Made by a program: the position numbers and the translations under genes. A stretch of 64,000 nucleotides of DNA. Origin: Ophioceras dolichostomum. Lineage: Eukaryota > Ascomycota > Sordariomycetes > Magnaporthales > Ophioceraceae. The notes under the pieces are model-generated. The model did no database searches. It worked only from the letters and a program-made list of their open reading frames with translations, and was not told the DNA's origin. The stretch lies in the NCBI GenBank assembly GCA_003049485.1, contig PYST01000142.1, positions 31,623 through 95,622 of the forward strand, given 5' to 3'. This document shows positions 11,300-21,837 of the stretch, piece after piece (the stretch's first letter is position 1; every line of letters starts with the position of its first letter).

Positions 11300-11989
11300 C
11301 AGACGGCGTCTTTTTCTGCGGAAGGTCGAAATTGAGATACTCTGCTGCTCTCGTCCGTCTCCGAGGGCAACTGGAGGATGTGCCGCCCCTCTCAACCGAC
11401 GCCTCCTGCACGCCCATCCCTACGGATTCCACTCTCGCGTCAGGCCCCCGTCGGCGACCACTTCATCAAGCGCCCGAGACCCTCTTCACCAGAGGAAGGG
11501 ACTCGCGGCCTTCGTCCTGCAGGAGATCGCCACCTGCTCTCTCTCTCTCTCTCTCTCTCTCGACACACACACTCTCTCGACACACACTCTCTCTCGACAC
11601 ACACTCTCTCTCGACACACTCTCTCTCTCGACACACACTCTCTCTCGACACACACTCTCTCTCGACACACACACACACACACACACACTCTCTCTCTCTC
11701 TCTCTCTCTCTCTCGACACACACACTCTCTCGACACACACTCTCTCTCGACACACACTCTCTCTCGACACACACTCTCTCTCGACACACACACACACACT
11801 CTCTCTCTCTCTCTCTCGACATCATTCACAACGACCTCAATCCGGCAACATTGCAATCACCCAGATGACGAGGCGGTGATCCTCGATTTCGGCAGCAAGC
11901 ACCTGCCTCGGCGTATCGCTTCATCGAACGGAACGGACACGCGGATGGACTTCGACCGAAACTCGGCCATTGACCTCAATTTGAACTAG
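11300..11989 (+). pseudogene. Protein-kinase-like remnant split by a microsatellite
   Basis: Three frames each carry part of one kinase-like catalytic core. Frame A has GLAAFVLQEIATC (helix E-like) just before the repeat array. Frame B has LDIIHNDLNPA just after it, matching the HxD catalytic loop with HND. Frame C has DDEAVILDFGS, the DFG metal-binding motif. Two one-base losses near 11845 and 11862 account for the frame changes, because restoring the phase gives a continuous loop-to-DFG spacing normal for small fungal kinase-like proteins. After DFG only about 35 residues remain before a stop at 11989, so the C-lobe is missing. The N-lobe upstream of 11500 is not clearly recognisable. Called a pseudogene fragment; function unknown. 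Confidence 0.7.
11537..11819 (+). repeat. CT/CA compound microsatellite with CTCGACACACA units
   Basis: About 280 bp of alternating (CT)n and (CA)n blocks joined by CTCGACACAC units, arranged as two similar half-arrays (about 11537-11685 and 11686-11819). It lies between the helix-E-like and catalytic-loop parts of the kinase-like remnant. Its unit resembles the CTCTCGACATCATT sequence at the repeat/kinase junction, which may have seeded the expansion. Confidence 0.95.
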
Positions 11990-13886
11990 CAACTGGGTAG
12001 GTCTCTCATTACCATGCTATGCTCTCTCCAACACGCCGTGGAGGGATTGGTAGACGCAGTGTGTCGACCGAGTCTCGAGAAACAAACAACCAATGAAGAG
12101 CTGCTGACGTTCCCTTCGCATGAAAATGCACTTTCCATCGTCGAATCAAGCACCAGGTCCGCGGTTGACTGCTTCGAGTCTCGGTCTTGGACAAGAATGT
12201 GCCAGGCAGCATGTGCGCAGTTGGTAGGCCAGCTGGCTACCAGGTCAGAGCTCGGGAAGATGAGGCGGGCAGTGGTTGTCACGCACATAACTCACTCACT
12301 CACTTGTCCTTGGATGGGGTGGTGTACACCAACGCTGGCCTTTTGGGGGGTGACGGCTCGGGGACGGAAGAGGGACACTCTCATCATTCTAATTATTATT
12401 CCACACTTCTGGGACCCGCCCCTCCGTCCCGCTCCTCAAGCGTACGGGCAAGCTCTCGGCTGCCCAGAAGCCGGGCCAAAAAAAAGCCGGGATTAGTATC
12501 AATGGAGACAGACACCTGGTACGGAGGAGAGCTTAGCATTCCTGGAGCTTGGTGACCCTCCTTTCGCCATCCATGATACAGAGACAATTTCTGTATACTG
12601 GCGACCGCAGTGCGCTTAAAGTCGGGAAGGAGCCTGTTCCCCACAGCTAGAGACCGTCCGTCTGCATGAGGCAAAAAGGAAGATGGGATGCAACAGGGGC
12701 ATTGATTGTAGCTTAGGTATCCTGCTGTTGTGTTCAACCAGAAGCGAGAGAGAAGCGATAGGCAGGTTGGGAGATAGGGTAGTAGGGCAAGATGAAGGAA
12801 GCCTGCATGAGGCGCTTTGCATTTGCTTTGCTTGCTTCTTCTTCTTCCGTCAGTTTCCACCACGACGTCACTTACGGGGTCACCGATGAGCGCTGCATGA
12901 TAGATGAGGAACTTGATTTTTCCTGGTTCAAGTTGCTCATTGATGCCGAGGGCCCGGCATGCATGCATGTTCCATCGAATCACATTCGGCGGCATGTGCA
13001 CTTGCTTCGTGGCAGCTGTAGCCAAGCTCTGTTGCGCTCTGTCGCGCTTTGTGGTCGAGGACGGTCAGGCTCTGTTTCTCTCTCTGTGATAGGCAAGCTC
13101 TGTCTGGTAGCAAACATAAGCTCTGCATGTGGTCCGGATGGAAAATTGACGGCTGCCTGCATATTCACAGCCTGCCTGCATAGCTATCCAAATTGGGAAG
13201 CTCCAGACGGCGGCGAACTTGGCACTTTCCAGTCGAGCTATCACAAATCGCCCGTCGCAGTTTTGTGAGCTGGCAGACAGTAGGGGGCGACACGGATAGG
13301 TGCGTGGCCATATCTTTCTTTGGTCGAGAAAGCGGCTCGGAAGGAAGCGGCCTTCCGCGGGTTGAAGATGTTGAAGGGAGCAAAAGGGCCTGCTGGCCAC
13401 CGCCGCTTTTGATTGTGAGCTGTCAGAAAATGACAGTCCGAATGTGTTACACGGCAACGCATCGGGAAGGAAAAAAAAAGGGAGACAAACACGGTCATGG
13501 TCATGGCCCCGGTCGCGCACCGACGAACGCGCGGGCGGACTGGAAGTGCGAATCGCTAGATAGTTAGAGAATCCCCCGCAACAGCGATAGGGATATGTAT
13601 GCATCCGCTTCTGACTCGAAGAATCGAGGGAGGAGACGTGCAGAATCAGCAGCGGGTCGACGAGATGGGCGGAGCAGGTGCGTTATCCAAGGGAAATGAT
13701 GATGATGACGATCATAGTGTAGACTCTAGAGAAGAACGGAGCACATGTACAGTTTGGCGCAAGGGGAATAGGGCTTGCTCAGAATCCATCATTGTTCACA
13801 ACGGTCGATGATCGATCCTCCGCTCTAAGAAAGACCCTTCTCTCCTCTCCTATGCTTTCTATCATGCAGAGCGAGCAGAGTACTGT
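11990..13886. other. Intergenic, no gene confirmed
   Basis: About 1.9 kb between the kinase-like remnant and the 3' end of COX13. Open frames of 158 to 209 residues exist on both strands (12792-13268 plus, 12396-13025 minus) but overlap each other and show no family motif. Seen besides are CTGTTGCGCTCTGTCGCGC-type short repeats near 13027-13050 and a (GAT)n tract near 13697. Confidence 0.45.
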
Positions 13887-14836
13887 TTACATCTGCTTGT
13901 CCTTGTTGTGGTAGTTCACGTTCTTGTTCCAGCTGTTTGCGGTTGAGGGGAGAGGTTAGTAGCTGGCCATCCACTCATTACTCTTTTCTCTTCTTCGTTG
14001 CTTACAGGGGGGAGTGAGCAGGGGAATTACTTACAACAGGGTCTTGTCACCATCGCCCCAGCAGTAGTTCTTGGAGCGGATGTTCTGGTAGGAATACTCG
14101 ACGCGCTCCTCCAGCGGAGGCAGGTGGGACCAGTGCTCCCAGTGCTCGTTCCACAGGGAGTAAGCGTTGACGCTGGCGCCGATGAGGCAAGGAATGGCGA
14201 CGCTGGTTGTGTGATCCCACAGAGTTAGTCGACTCGATTCATTCTTCTCCCCTTTCGTTTCGGAGCCTGATCGGTGAGCTTCTCCTCCTCAGTCCCAGTA
14301 CGTATCCTTCCCCATGGTTTGTAAGAAGCCGGGTGGGCCAAAGAATGAACGCTAGAGCGGCCCACCAACAAGTGGTGAGTGACCGTGGGTGACACGGAGA
14401 CGAAGCTGCTTCGGCACCGACGGACTCGACGTCTCCGTAGCCGTTTGAGAAGAAGGTTTGCTCGCGACATCGTGCTCGGCGGTTTGGGGTGGTACAAGAA
14501 CCTACAAGAGCGAAATCTTCTTCCATAGATCTGTTTTGGAAAGCGAGTATCAACGAGTCAGCGTGAGCCAATCCTCGAGCCAACCGCAGCACACTTGGGC
14601 TCGCACAACTCCAAACCTAGAAGAATAGAGCTCGACAAGGATAGGAAAACGATATAGTCAGGAGAGCGGCACTAACCAGTCGAAGCGCCGGCGTGCTCCT
14701 TCACGTGGCGGCGCTCGCGGACAAAGGTATTCTCAGTGGGCGCACCGCCGGCGCTCATGAGGCGGCGCTGGATGGGAGCCCGCAGCTGAGCGGTGAGGCG
14801 CGGAGCTGCCCGCAGGATCTGGCGTTGAGGAAGCAT
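13887..14836 (-). CDS. cox13: COX13, cytochrome c oxidase subunit VIa
   Basis: Nuclear-encoded single-span subunit of mitochondrial complex IV (inner membrane). Four exons are inferred on the minus strand, all with GT..AG introns and matching phase: 14836-14677, 14530-14506 (a 25-nt microexon), 14202-14035 and 13932-13887, giving 132 residues. The protein starts MLPQRQILRAAPRLTAQLR, a basic, amphipathic mitochondrial presequence. Then come HVKEHAGAST, the membrane segment around LWKKISLFVAIPCLIGASVN, the family block NEHWEHWSHLPPLEERVEYS and the C-terminus WNKNVNYHNKDKQM. The length fits the family (yeast Cox13 is 129). In many Sordariomycetes COX13 lies between APN2 and APC5; here it is about 9 kb beyond APC5. 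Confidence 0.96.
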
Positions 14837-15856
14837 CGTCCTTTTGCTGTCGACACACGCGGCAGGCGGAGTGGAGAGTGGTCTTTATTCGGGTTCTGAC
14901 GGTTCTCCGCGTCGTCGGGGAGGGGTTAGATGGCTTGTTAGCCTATGAGCGTGGCGTATACCTGTGCCCAATTCGCCGGAAGGTGCTCCGAGGAGGACGG
15001 TGACGACGGGGGTCACGAATGAGAGCTGGGGGAACTGACCGAGTTGGTGAGTGGTGCAGGGGGGAAAAAAAGCTTCCTTGGTTGTTGGAATCAGGATGAG
15101 GTCAATTGAAGCAAAGCTCGCCGAGGCCGAACGATCAGGTCATTTCTTCGGCTAATGGGATGTCTCTGCTGTGTCAGCCCCGTTGGCTGCATGGGTCTCG
15201 TCGAAAATCACACAAAACGTGCCCGGCTTATTCACGTGGGGCCTCGCATAGTTGCATAGGTAGGTTACCAGACTAAACAAATATTGATGACTTCACCCAA
15301 GGTACAGCGCTGTGACCGCAACCGCACACAATGGGCAAGCTGCAGCACACCGTGACCAGGTACTGTGGTAGCTGACATCCCTTTCCCCCCTTGCTCTCCC
15401 ACCCACACCAACGCGAGCGGTCACTTACACATTTCAGAAAAATGCACATTGGTCGACCATGTTTGCTTCCAACTGAACAAGCGATATACTACGGAACCAT
15501 GCCTCGTGATCTGCATCTACCCGAAACAGACCCCAATAGTGCTATTTTGCTCAGAGAGCAATGGCCGACGAGGGCCAAGATCTCGAGGGTCTGGCCTAGG
15601 GGTCGGCGAAGGGGTGCGGCCATGAGCGTGTGTGACCTCAAGCAAGGTTTGATAAAAAGGGGGTTGTCGAGTAACGGCCCGTTGATGCTTCTGGGTTGGA
15701 TGATATGTAGCAGCCCCTCATCCCCCTTCTGGGTGCTCTCCCGAGTTCGTCTCTCATCCCTCAGCACCCTCAGAACCTTCAGAATCTGTGCCTGTTGATC
15801 TTCAAACCGCTCTATCCTACCCACCAGCCACACACACCATCCAAGCACCAGCTACT
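14837..15856. promoter_or_regulatory. Divergent promoter region of COX13 and the 15857 gene
   Basis: 1020 bp between divergent start codons. A CACGTG lies near 15234. The last 150 bp before 15857 are C/T-rich and then C/A-rich, as is common in fungal leaders. No further gene is seen. Confidence 0.5.
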
Positions 15857-16999
15857 ATGTCTCACTGGGACAAGGCTCTCGCCGACCACACCTTCGTGGA
15901 CGCCCTCGTTAATGAGGACAAAGACAAGAGTGATGATGCCAAAGATGACGTCGACCAAGATGGTGTCGGAGACAACAACATCAAGGACGAAGCCTCCGAC
16001 GAGGATGCCGTGATCGTGACCCTGGGGGACGGTGGTGTCATGGATGAGGACCTGCTCACCGACGAGAACAAAAAGCATCTCCTGAAGGAGGAAGACACAG
16101 ATGTGCCGCCCCAGGACCCCAACAACGGCCCGCTCCATGGCGATGGCTCCGACTCCCCTGGGATGATCCGAGGCCGTCTGCCCACAGCCGCGAATGTCTA
16201 TCTCCCGCTGACTACGGCTTTCCGCCTCGTCGGCACCATTCTTGCGGCTCCGCTCGAGGGCATGGCAGACATGTGGGAGATAGACCATCGAGGTGAGACC
16301 TCCTCCCCATTCGACCACCTCCCCATCTATAAAAACTAGCATAGGTAAATAAAAACTAACATATAAACCCCCCGAAGGCCGGCCCACCGGCCGCTACGTC
16401 ATGAAGTGCATTTTCTTCCCCAACCGCATCGGCCAGGGAGGTAAGAGCCCTCAATCACCTCTCAAACTACCTAACCTAACCTTACTCACCCACCTACCAC
16501 CTACCACCCACGTATAACAAGGTCAGACACCAACTAGCTTACACCTACACAATCAACCCCACAACCAGGCACCCTCTTCCCCTACTGGCGCATCGAAGTC
16601 AACTTCACCATCCCCAAGCTCCTCGCAAACATAGGCTGCACAGACTGGGAGATCACATTCCTCTTCGAACACCCAGAGGCTCTTGACGAGTTCATCCGTA
16701 TCCTCAAGGAGGAGGCGAACATCTGCGGCATCGCCGGCCGCTCCCCGGCGCGGCACGACGTCGTCGTCGTGCAGTACCTGCCGGGGATGAGCCTGCTGCC
16801 GCCGTTCGCGCCCTGGCAGGGGGAGATGGTGCGGTTCGCCCCCTCCGAGGAGGGGACGACGACGACGTGGTTCGACGACATGCTGTCGCGGTTCCCGGTC
16901 CCTCCCCGCCCGGTGGGCAGGCCGCAGGGTGGGCCGCCGCCGTCCCCTGACCCCACGGTCCCCAACCCGCCGCCGGGTGGGCCGTATGCCGCCGAGTGA
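15857..16999 (+). CDS. Hypothetical protein, 309 residues
   Basis: Not recognised. Exons 15857-16292, 16378-16440 and 16569-16999 join in phase. Both introns have good GTGAGA/GTAAGA donors and AG acceptors, and the first has a CTAAC branch-point-like site near 16356. Residues 1-115 are strongly acidic and disordered-looking (many DD/ED/DE). The middle (about 125-260) looks folded, with hydrophobic and aromatic blocks such as GRYVMKCIFFPNRIGQGG, LFPYWRIEVNFTIPKLLANI and DWEITFLFEHPEALDEFIRI. The C-terminus is Pro/Gly-rich. There is no signal peptide and no catalytic motif that I can name. The splice-supported continuity makes a real gene likely. It diverges from COX13 and converges on the RING ligase gene. 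Confidence 0.78.
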
Positions 17000-18401
17000 G
17001 AGAAGAGGGAAGCGCGGTCGTTGACGGTTTGTCGGTGGCTCTGGATGATGGCTACCTACCTGGGTAAACGATTGTTAAGGGCCTCTTGCTCTCTTGCCTA
17101 GCACACACACCCACACACCCACACACACACACATGACCCCTTTGGCTTCTCTATCGATTGTGTTTTTTCTTTTTCTTATTCTCTCTAACTTGCTATTGCT
17201 GTTTTCGTCACTCTTTTATCTTGTATCACGCCCCGAGCTTTGGCTGCTAGGAACTTCCCACATTCGTCATCACGTCTTAGCTTTTGCACACTCAAACCAA
17301 CCCCATACATTTCTTACAGGGCCATCATCGGTCTGTGGTACCTCAGGTACCTAGTAGTCGTCGGTAGTAGCCGGTAGTATTGTTTGAATCGAATGCAACT
17401 TCCTTACCCAGATTGAACACGCATGCATGCGTGCATGGCTGTCTGCGCGAAATAACCCGCCCCGTGGATGCACGCACCCGAAGATGCGGTGAGAAGTTTG
17501 TGATGGGGTATTTTTTTGACTTTTACTCGCCCGGAGAGGGAAGGCTTTTGCCTTTCGCAGTAAATGAAACGTTGAGCAGCAGCCTGGCCGCTTACATTCA
17601 CTGCTCCTCGGTCGGGTCGTGATTGCCTCGCGAGACAGCACGAAACGCGTGACGCGTCGGAGGCCTTTATATACCGACTCCGACCAGTACTTTCCAACAA
17701 ACAATAGAGAGACAATGGTTGAGTTGGTTAATCCCTTGAGCAACAAGCCGATCCGGGAAGAGGTGATGCGGGTTGCTTAGGGGGTTGCCGATTCGAGCCA
17801 CCATTGTTTTTTCTTTTTCGGAATATTTTTTGGAGTTCTTTTTTTTTCCTTCTCTCTTCTATCTACTGCATGTCGCTGAGCCCGTTTGTCAATGCACCTA
17901 CTTGAATTGCACCATCAACGTCAAGATGATACGCCTTAGCAGGACGCGATAATAGGTACATAATGCTTCCACTCCAGTAGTGAACTGTTTGAACAACAGA
18001 AACAAGGAAAAAAGGAAAGAGATAGAGAATAAAAGGCCAAGGGGGAAATCACGATGCTGGGCTTGAATGAACCAAACAAAAAGAAAAGATGAGCTGCTTG
18101 CGTATTGGGGTATGATGAGAGATGATTCGAATCGAAAAAAAGAATGAGACCCAAGCCGGACAGATAGAGAAAAGAGGATGTAGAGGGAGTAGGAAGGGTC
18201 TACATACATACACACAGACAAAGGGAAATCATTATGTCTCCCCTCCGCTCTGCCACACCCCCATCCATTGCACCATCTATCCCACCATCCATCATACCAT
18301 ACCAAAAAGAGGAAAAGAAAATGCTTCAAGGAGGAATAGAGAGTTCCTAAAAAAGACGCCGCCCGGTGACTAGGTACCTAGGTAGGTGCCTATAGGCTAA
18401 T
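17000..18401. other. Intergenic between convergent genes
   Basis: About 1.4 kb between the 3' ends of the 15857 gene and the RING ligase gene. It contains an ACACACCC-type run near 17100-17135, T-rich and A-rich tracts, and TAGGTACCTAGGTAGG at 18371-18386. No gene was recognised. Confidence 0.5.
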
Positions 18402-21400
18402 CTACCGCGTCCTATCATGCCCCTCCCTCTCCCTCTCCCTCTCCCTCTCTCTCTCCCTCTCCCTCCCCCGACCCTGGCCGCTGCTTGACCCCTCCCCACC
18501 AAAATTGGCGCCGAAGCTCGTGGACAGTATGCTAAGCCATCCAACGCCCTCGCTGGCGCGGCGCTGGGAGGCCCGCAATCTCTCCTGTTGCAGTTGCCGT
18601 TGCAGTTGCCGTTGCTCTTGCCGCTGTTGAGCAGACAAACCGCGCTCCAGGTCCGGGTACCCGGCGTTCGCTGAGTCGCCGCGACCGTTGTCGGGCTGTG
18701 GCAGGTAGGTCGTCGTTGCTGATGCTGAAGCGGATGCTGCCGTGGGAGCAAAGACGCCATCGTCGCTGTTGTCGTCGTCTTCGTCTTCATCGTAGTCGTC
18801 ATCGTGGTAGGCTTCGTAGCGTGGGCCGGTGGCGGGGGCGCCGCGGGCGAGGGAGCGGACGACGTCGCCTTTGCAGATTGGGCAGGTACGGCGGCGGGTT
18901 GTGAGCCATGGTGTGCTGTAGGATGGGGGCGTTGCGTTAGTATGATAATGTCTTGATCGCTTGTTTGGGCGGGCTAGATGTAGGCGGAGAGATACGGTAG
19001 CGTGGTGGAGGATGGGATGTTGTTTGGGGATATATGTGGGCAAGTAGCGTAGCGTAGGAAAGGATGCTGTTTGGGGAATACGTGTAGCTGGATAGCAGGG
19101 CACGTAGTGTAGCACATGATATGAAGGTTGTTGCCCTGGGAGGTGGGTGGGTTGACTGGTAGAGACTTGTAGAGTGGGCGGGTTGTACTCACATGCACTC
19201 GGCGTGGAATTCGTGGCCGCACGGCAAGCTCATGACCCGGCTGACGCCGTCGACGTACTCCTCGAGACACACGACGCACTCGACCTGTCTGCCCATGTAC
19301 TTCTTCCACTGGCTCGACGGGCTGGGCTTGGGTTGTGGCGGCTGTGGGGGCGGTGGTGGTGCTGGCAACGGCCCGGAACCACTACCACTCCTGCCAGACT
19401 CAGACCCAGACTCAGACCCAGACCTAGACGCCTGCTGCAGATCCGAGTCTACCCTGAGCAGCGATCCCGATCCAGAGTTTGGAACACCCGTAGTGGTGCG
19501 AGACCTAGGCCTCGGGCGCGACGACGACGAAGAAGAAGAGGGCCGCAGCAGCGGCGACGGCGACGGCGACCTCTGATCGCGGTGATGATGATGATGCTGC
19601 TGCTGTTGGAGCAGTGGCGTGGTGGGCGACGAGCTCGTCGGCGACGGCAGGCGGGGCGACAGGCTCGGCGAGGACGACGCGACGGTGTGGTACGTGCGCA
19701 CGGGCAGGCGGTCAATGACGGACTTGGGCGCCCTCCACCTGCGGCGGCGGATGCGGGCGCGCAGGATCAGCAGGGCGTACACGACGCTGAGCGTGATCAG
19801 CGGGCTGATGACCAGGACCAGCAGAGTGTCGAAGAAGGGGCTCGCGCTGCTCGTCGGGGTGATGGTCACCCAGAGGCCCTCGCGGCCCTCGGGGGGCGGC
19901 GGTGGCGGCGGCATGTCCGGGTCTTCGGGAGAGAGGTCGCCAGCGATGCCAGTGCCGCTGCCGACGGCGATGCCACCACCGCCGCCATTGACAGAGCCCG
20001 GCGCAGCACCGCCCGTGGCCTGCGACTCGGTGCGCGAGAAGTCCGCGCCGTCGTCGTCGCCGAAGATCTTGGACATCAATCCCCCACCGCCCTGATTGCT
20101 GGAGCCGCCCTCGCCACCCGATGCGCCAAACCCGTCCTTGGTTCCCGGGACATACTCGCCGCTGCCGGGCGTGATCCCCTCCTTCTGCTGCGGCGACGCG
20201 ACTGGGGGGCTCGTCTTGAGCAGCTCCGCAGCTTCCTTCTCAATCTCCGCGGCGCTCGGCGGTGCCTTGCCCACCAGATCCGGGTCGCGCCAGTCCTGGA
20301 CGCCGATCTGGAAGTCGTCGACGACGGTGCCGTCCTGAGGAGGGGGCGGAGAAAACTTGGACCCGCCCTTCTTCTTCTTGGACGCCTTCTCGAGGCTGTT
20401 CCTGATGACCGCATCCTTCTCGTCGCTCCAGTCGTCCACCAGGACCCAGTCGTTCGACCGGCGCTTGGAGGAGCCGCTGCCGCTGCCGCTGCCGCCGAAG
20501 CCGAACAGCGTCGCCAGCCAGCCGTGGCTGTTCTGCGAGGATGACGGATTCGCCTGGGCCGCCGGCGCGGCGGGCTTCCGCGGGGACTGCAGCGTCTGCA
20601 GCTGCTGGGGACTGATGACGCCAGCGGCGGCCGTCGCCTTCGGGTTGGAGAGGCCAGCAGCACCGGCGACCGCCGTAGCCTGCTGCTGTTGTTGCTGCTT
20701 GAGCTTCCTGTTCTTGCGGCCCTTGTCGGCCTGCTGCACTTTCACCACCGCGTTGCCGCTCTCGTCGATCATGTCCTCGATGAAGCTCCCCGGTTGCATC
20801 AGGGAACTCAGCAGGTGGGCCGTCGTGTGGGACGTGAAGATGGCGGGGATCGTGACGTTGGACGTATCCCCCCTGGCGAACATCTGGATTAGAGGCCCGC
20901 CCCTCGTGTTGTCCCCGACGATGACCGCCACGGCGCCCCTCCGCTGCGCCCACTTCACCTTCTCCAGGAAGCCGCACCCGCCCCTACTCAGGAGGACCAC
21001 CTTCCCCGTGATCTCGGCCGTCTCCTGCATCGACTGGATGTCGGCGTGCGTCGTGCCCGAGCGCGGCCGCGCGGCCTTGCGTGATCCCGACGACGGACCC
21101 CTCGAGAGGCCCTGGTGCAGGTAGTCGTCGGTGCCGTCGTCGAAGGGCCGGTACTTGACCGACTGCGCCGTCGAGCTCAGGCTCTCGGCCGCCGCCGCCT
21201 TGGCCGCCGCCTTGGCCGCCTTACGGTCCACGACGGGGCCCTTGGAGCCCAAGTCGTCCCTCTTAAGGTTCTTCGACTTGCTTCCGGGCGAGGTCTGCTT
21301 CAGCGTCTTGTCGATCTTCTTCAGGCCCTTCATCAGCAGCCCGGAGGAGGGGTTGCCGTCCTCCCAGCCGGGCACGTCGCTGCATCCGAGCTCGCCCTCG

Positions 21401-21837
21401 CCTTCGCCCCCCTCGCCCTCGGGCAGGTTGTCGTCCGCGAACCCGCTCCCGATCCACAGCTGCCCGCTCAGGCCCCGCGTCGGCAGCGGGGGTCCGAAGG
21501 CCGCCGGCCGCGCGGGGAACGAGGTGCTGTTATCATCCGTCAGCGAGATGGCTGCGTTCGGCGGGAAGAGCGTGAACGGCACCGAGAACGAGAAGAACGA
21601 TCGGAAGCCGCCGGATTTCCTCCTGCCGCTGCTGCTGCCGCCATCGTCGTGTGGTGGGATCGTCGTCGTTGTGGTCGTCGTCGTGGGACCGGAGCCCCCC
21701 GCCGTCGCCGCCGTGGCCGCCGTGAAGTGAGGGGTCCCCACACGGTTGGAGTGGCGGATGGACGTTATCGACCGGCAGAAGAGTAAGAGGGATGCGGTAA
21801 AGAAGAACACGAGGATGGCCACCCGCGGAGGCCGCAT
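18402..21837 (-). CDS. PA-TM-RING E3 ubiquitin ligase
   Basis: Membrane-anchored RING-H2 ubiquitin ligase of the PA-TM-RING type, expected in the endomembrane or vacuolar system. Two exons, 21837-19193 and 18915-18402, join in phase within the RING, giving about 1052 residues. Order: an N-terminal signal/anchor segment (MRPPRVAILVFFFTASLLLF); a PA domain at about 276-346 (GKVVLLSRGGCGFLEKVKWA, VAVIVGDN); a long low-complexity linker with poly-Q; one membrane span at about 666-692 (TLLVLVISPLITLSVVYALL) followed by a basic RIRRRRWR stop-transfer; Ser/Pro/His-rich sequence; and the RING-H2 finger CVVCLEEY ... CGHEFHAECI ... CPIC (about 855-905), complete in its Cys/His ligands. The tail has an acidic EDEDDDNSDD stretch and ends in Arg/Glu repeats encoded by a CCCTCT microsatellite. 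The substrate is unknown. Confidence 0.9.
18419..18470. repeat. CCCTCT microsatellite at the 3' end of the RING ligase CDS
   Basis: Hexamer-based CT repeat. Read on the minus strand it encodes the alternating Arg/Glu run close to the C-terminus of the ligase. Confidence 0.9.

Noticed and set aside
11440..11856. Ser/Leu- and Glu/Arg/Val/Cys-repeat open frames over the CT/CA array
   Set aside because: They arise from translating the microsatellite on both strands.
12396..13268. Open frames on both strands (209 residues minus, 158 residues plus with a signal-like start)
   Set aside because: They overlap on opposite strands, have no recognisable domain and no clear splice context; neither can be preferred.
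17760..17800. GATTCGAGCC next to GGGGGTT, resembling a tRNA T-arm
   Set aside because: No matching acceptor stem, D-arm or anticodon arm can be drawn on either strand.
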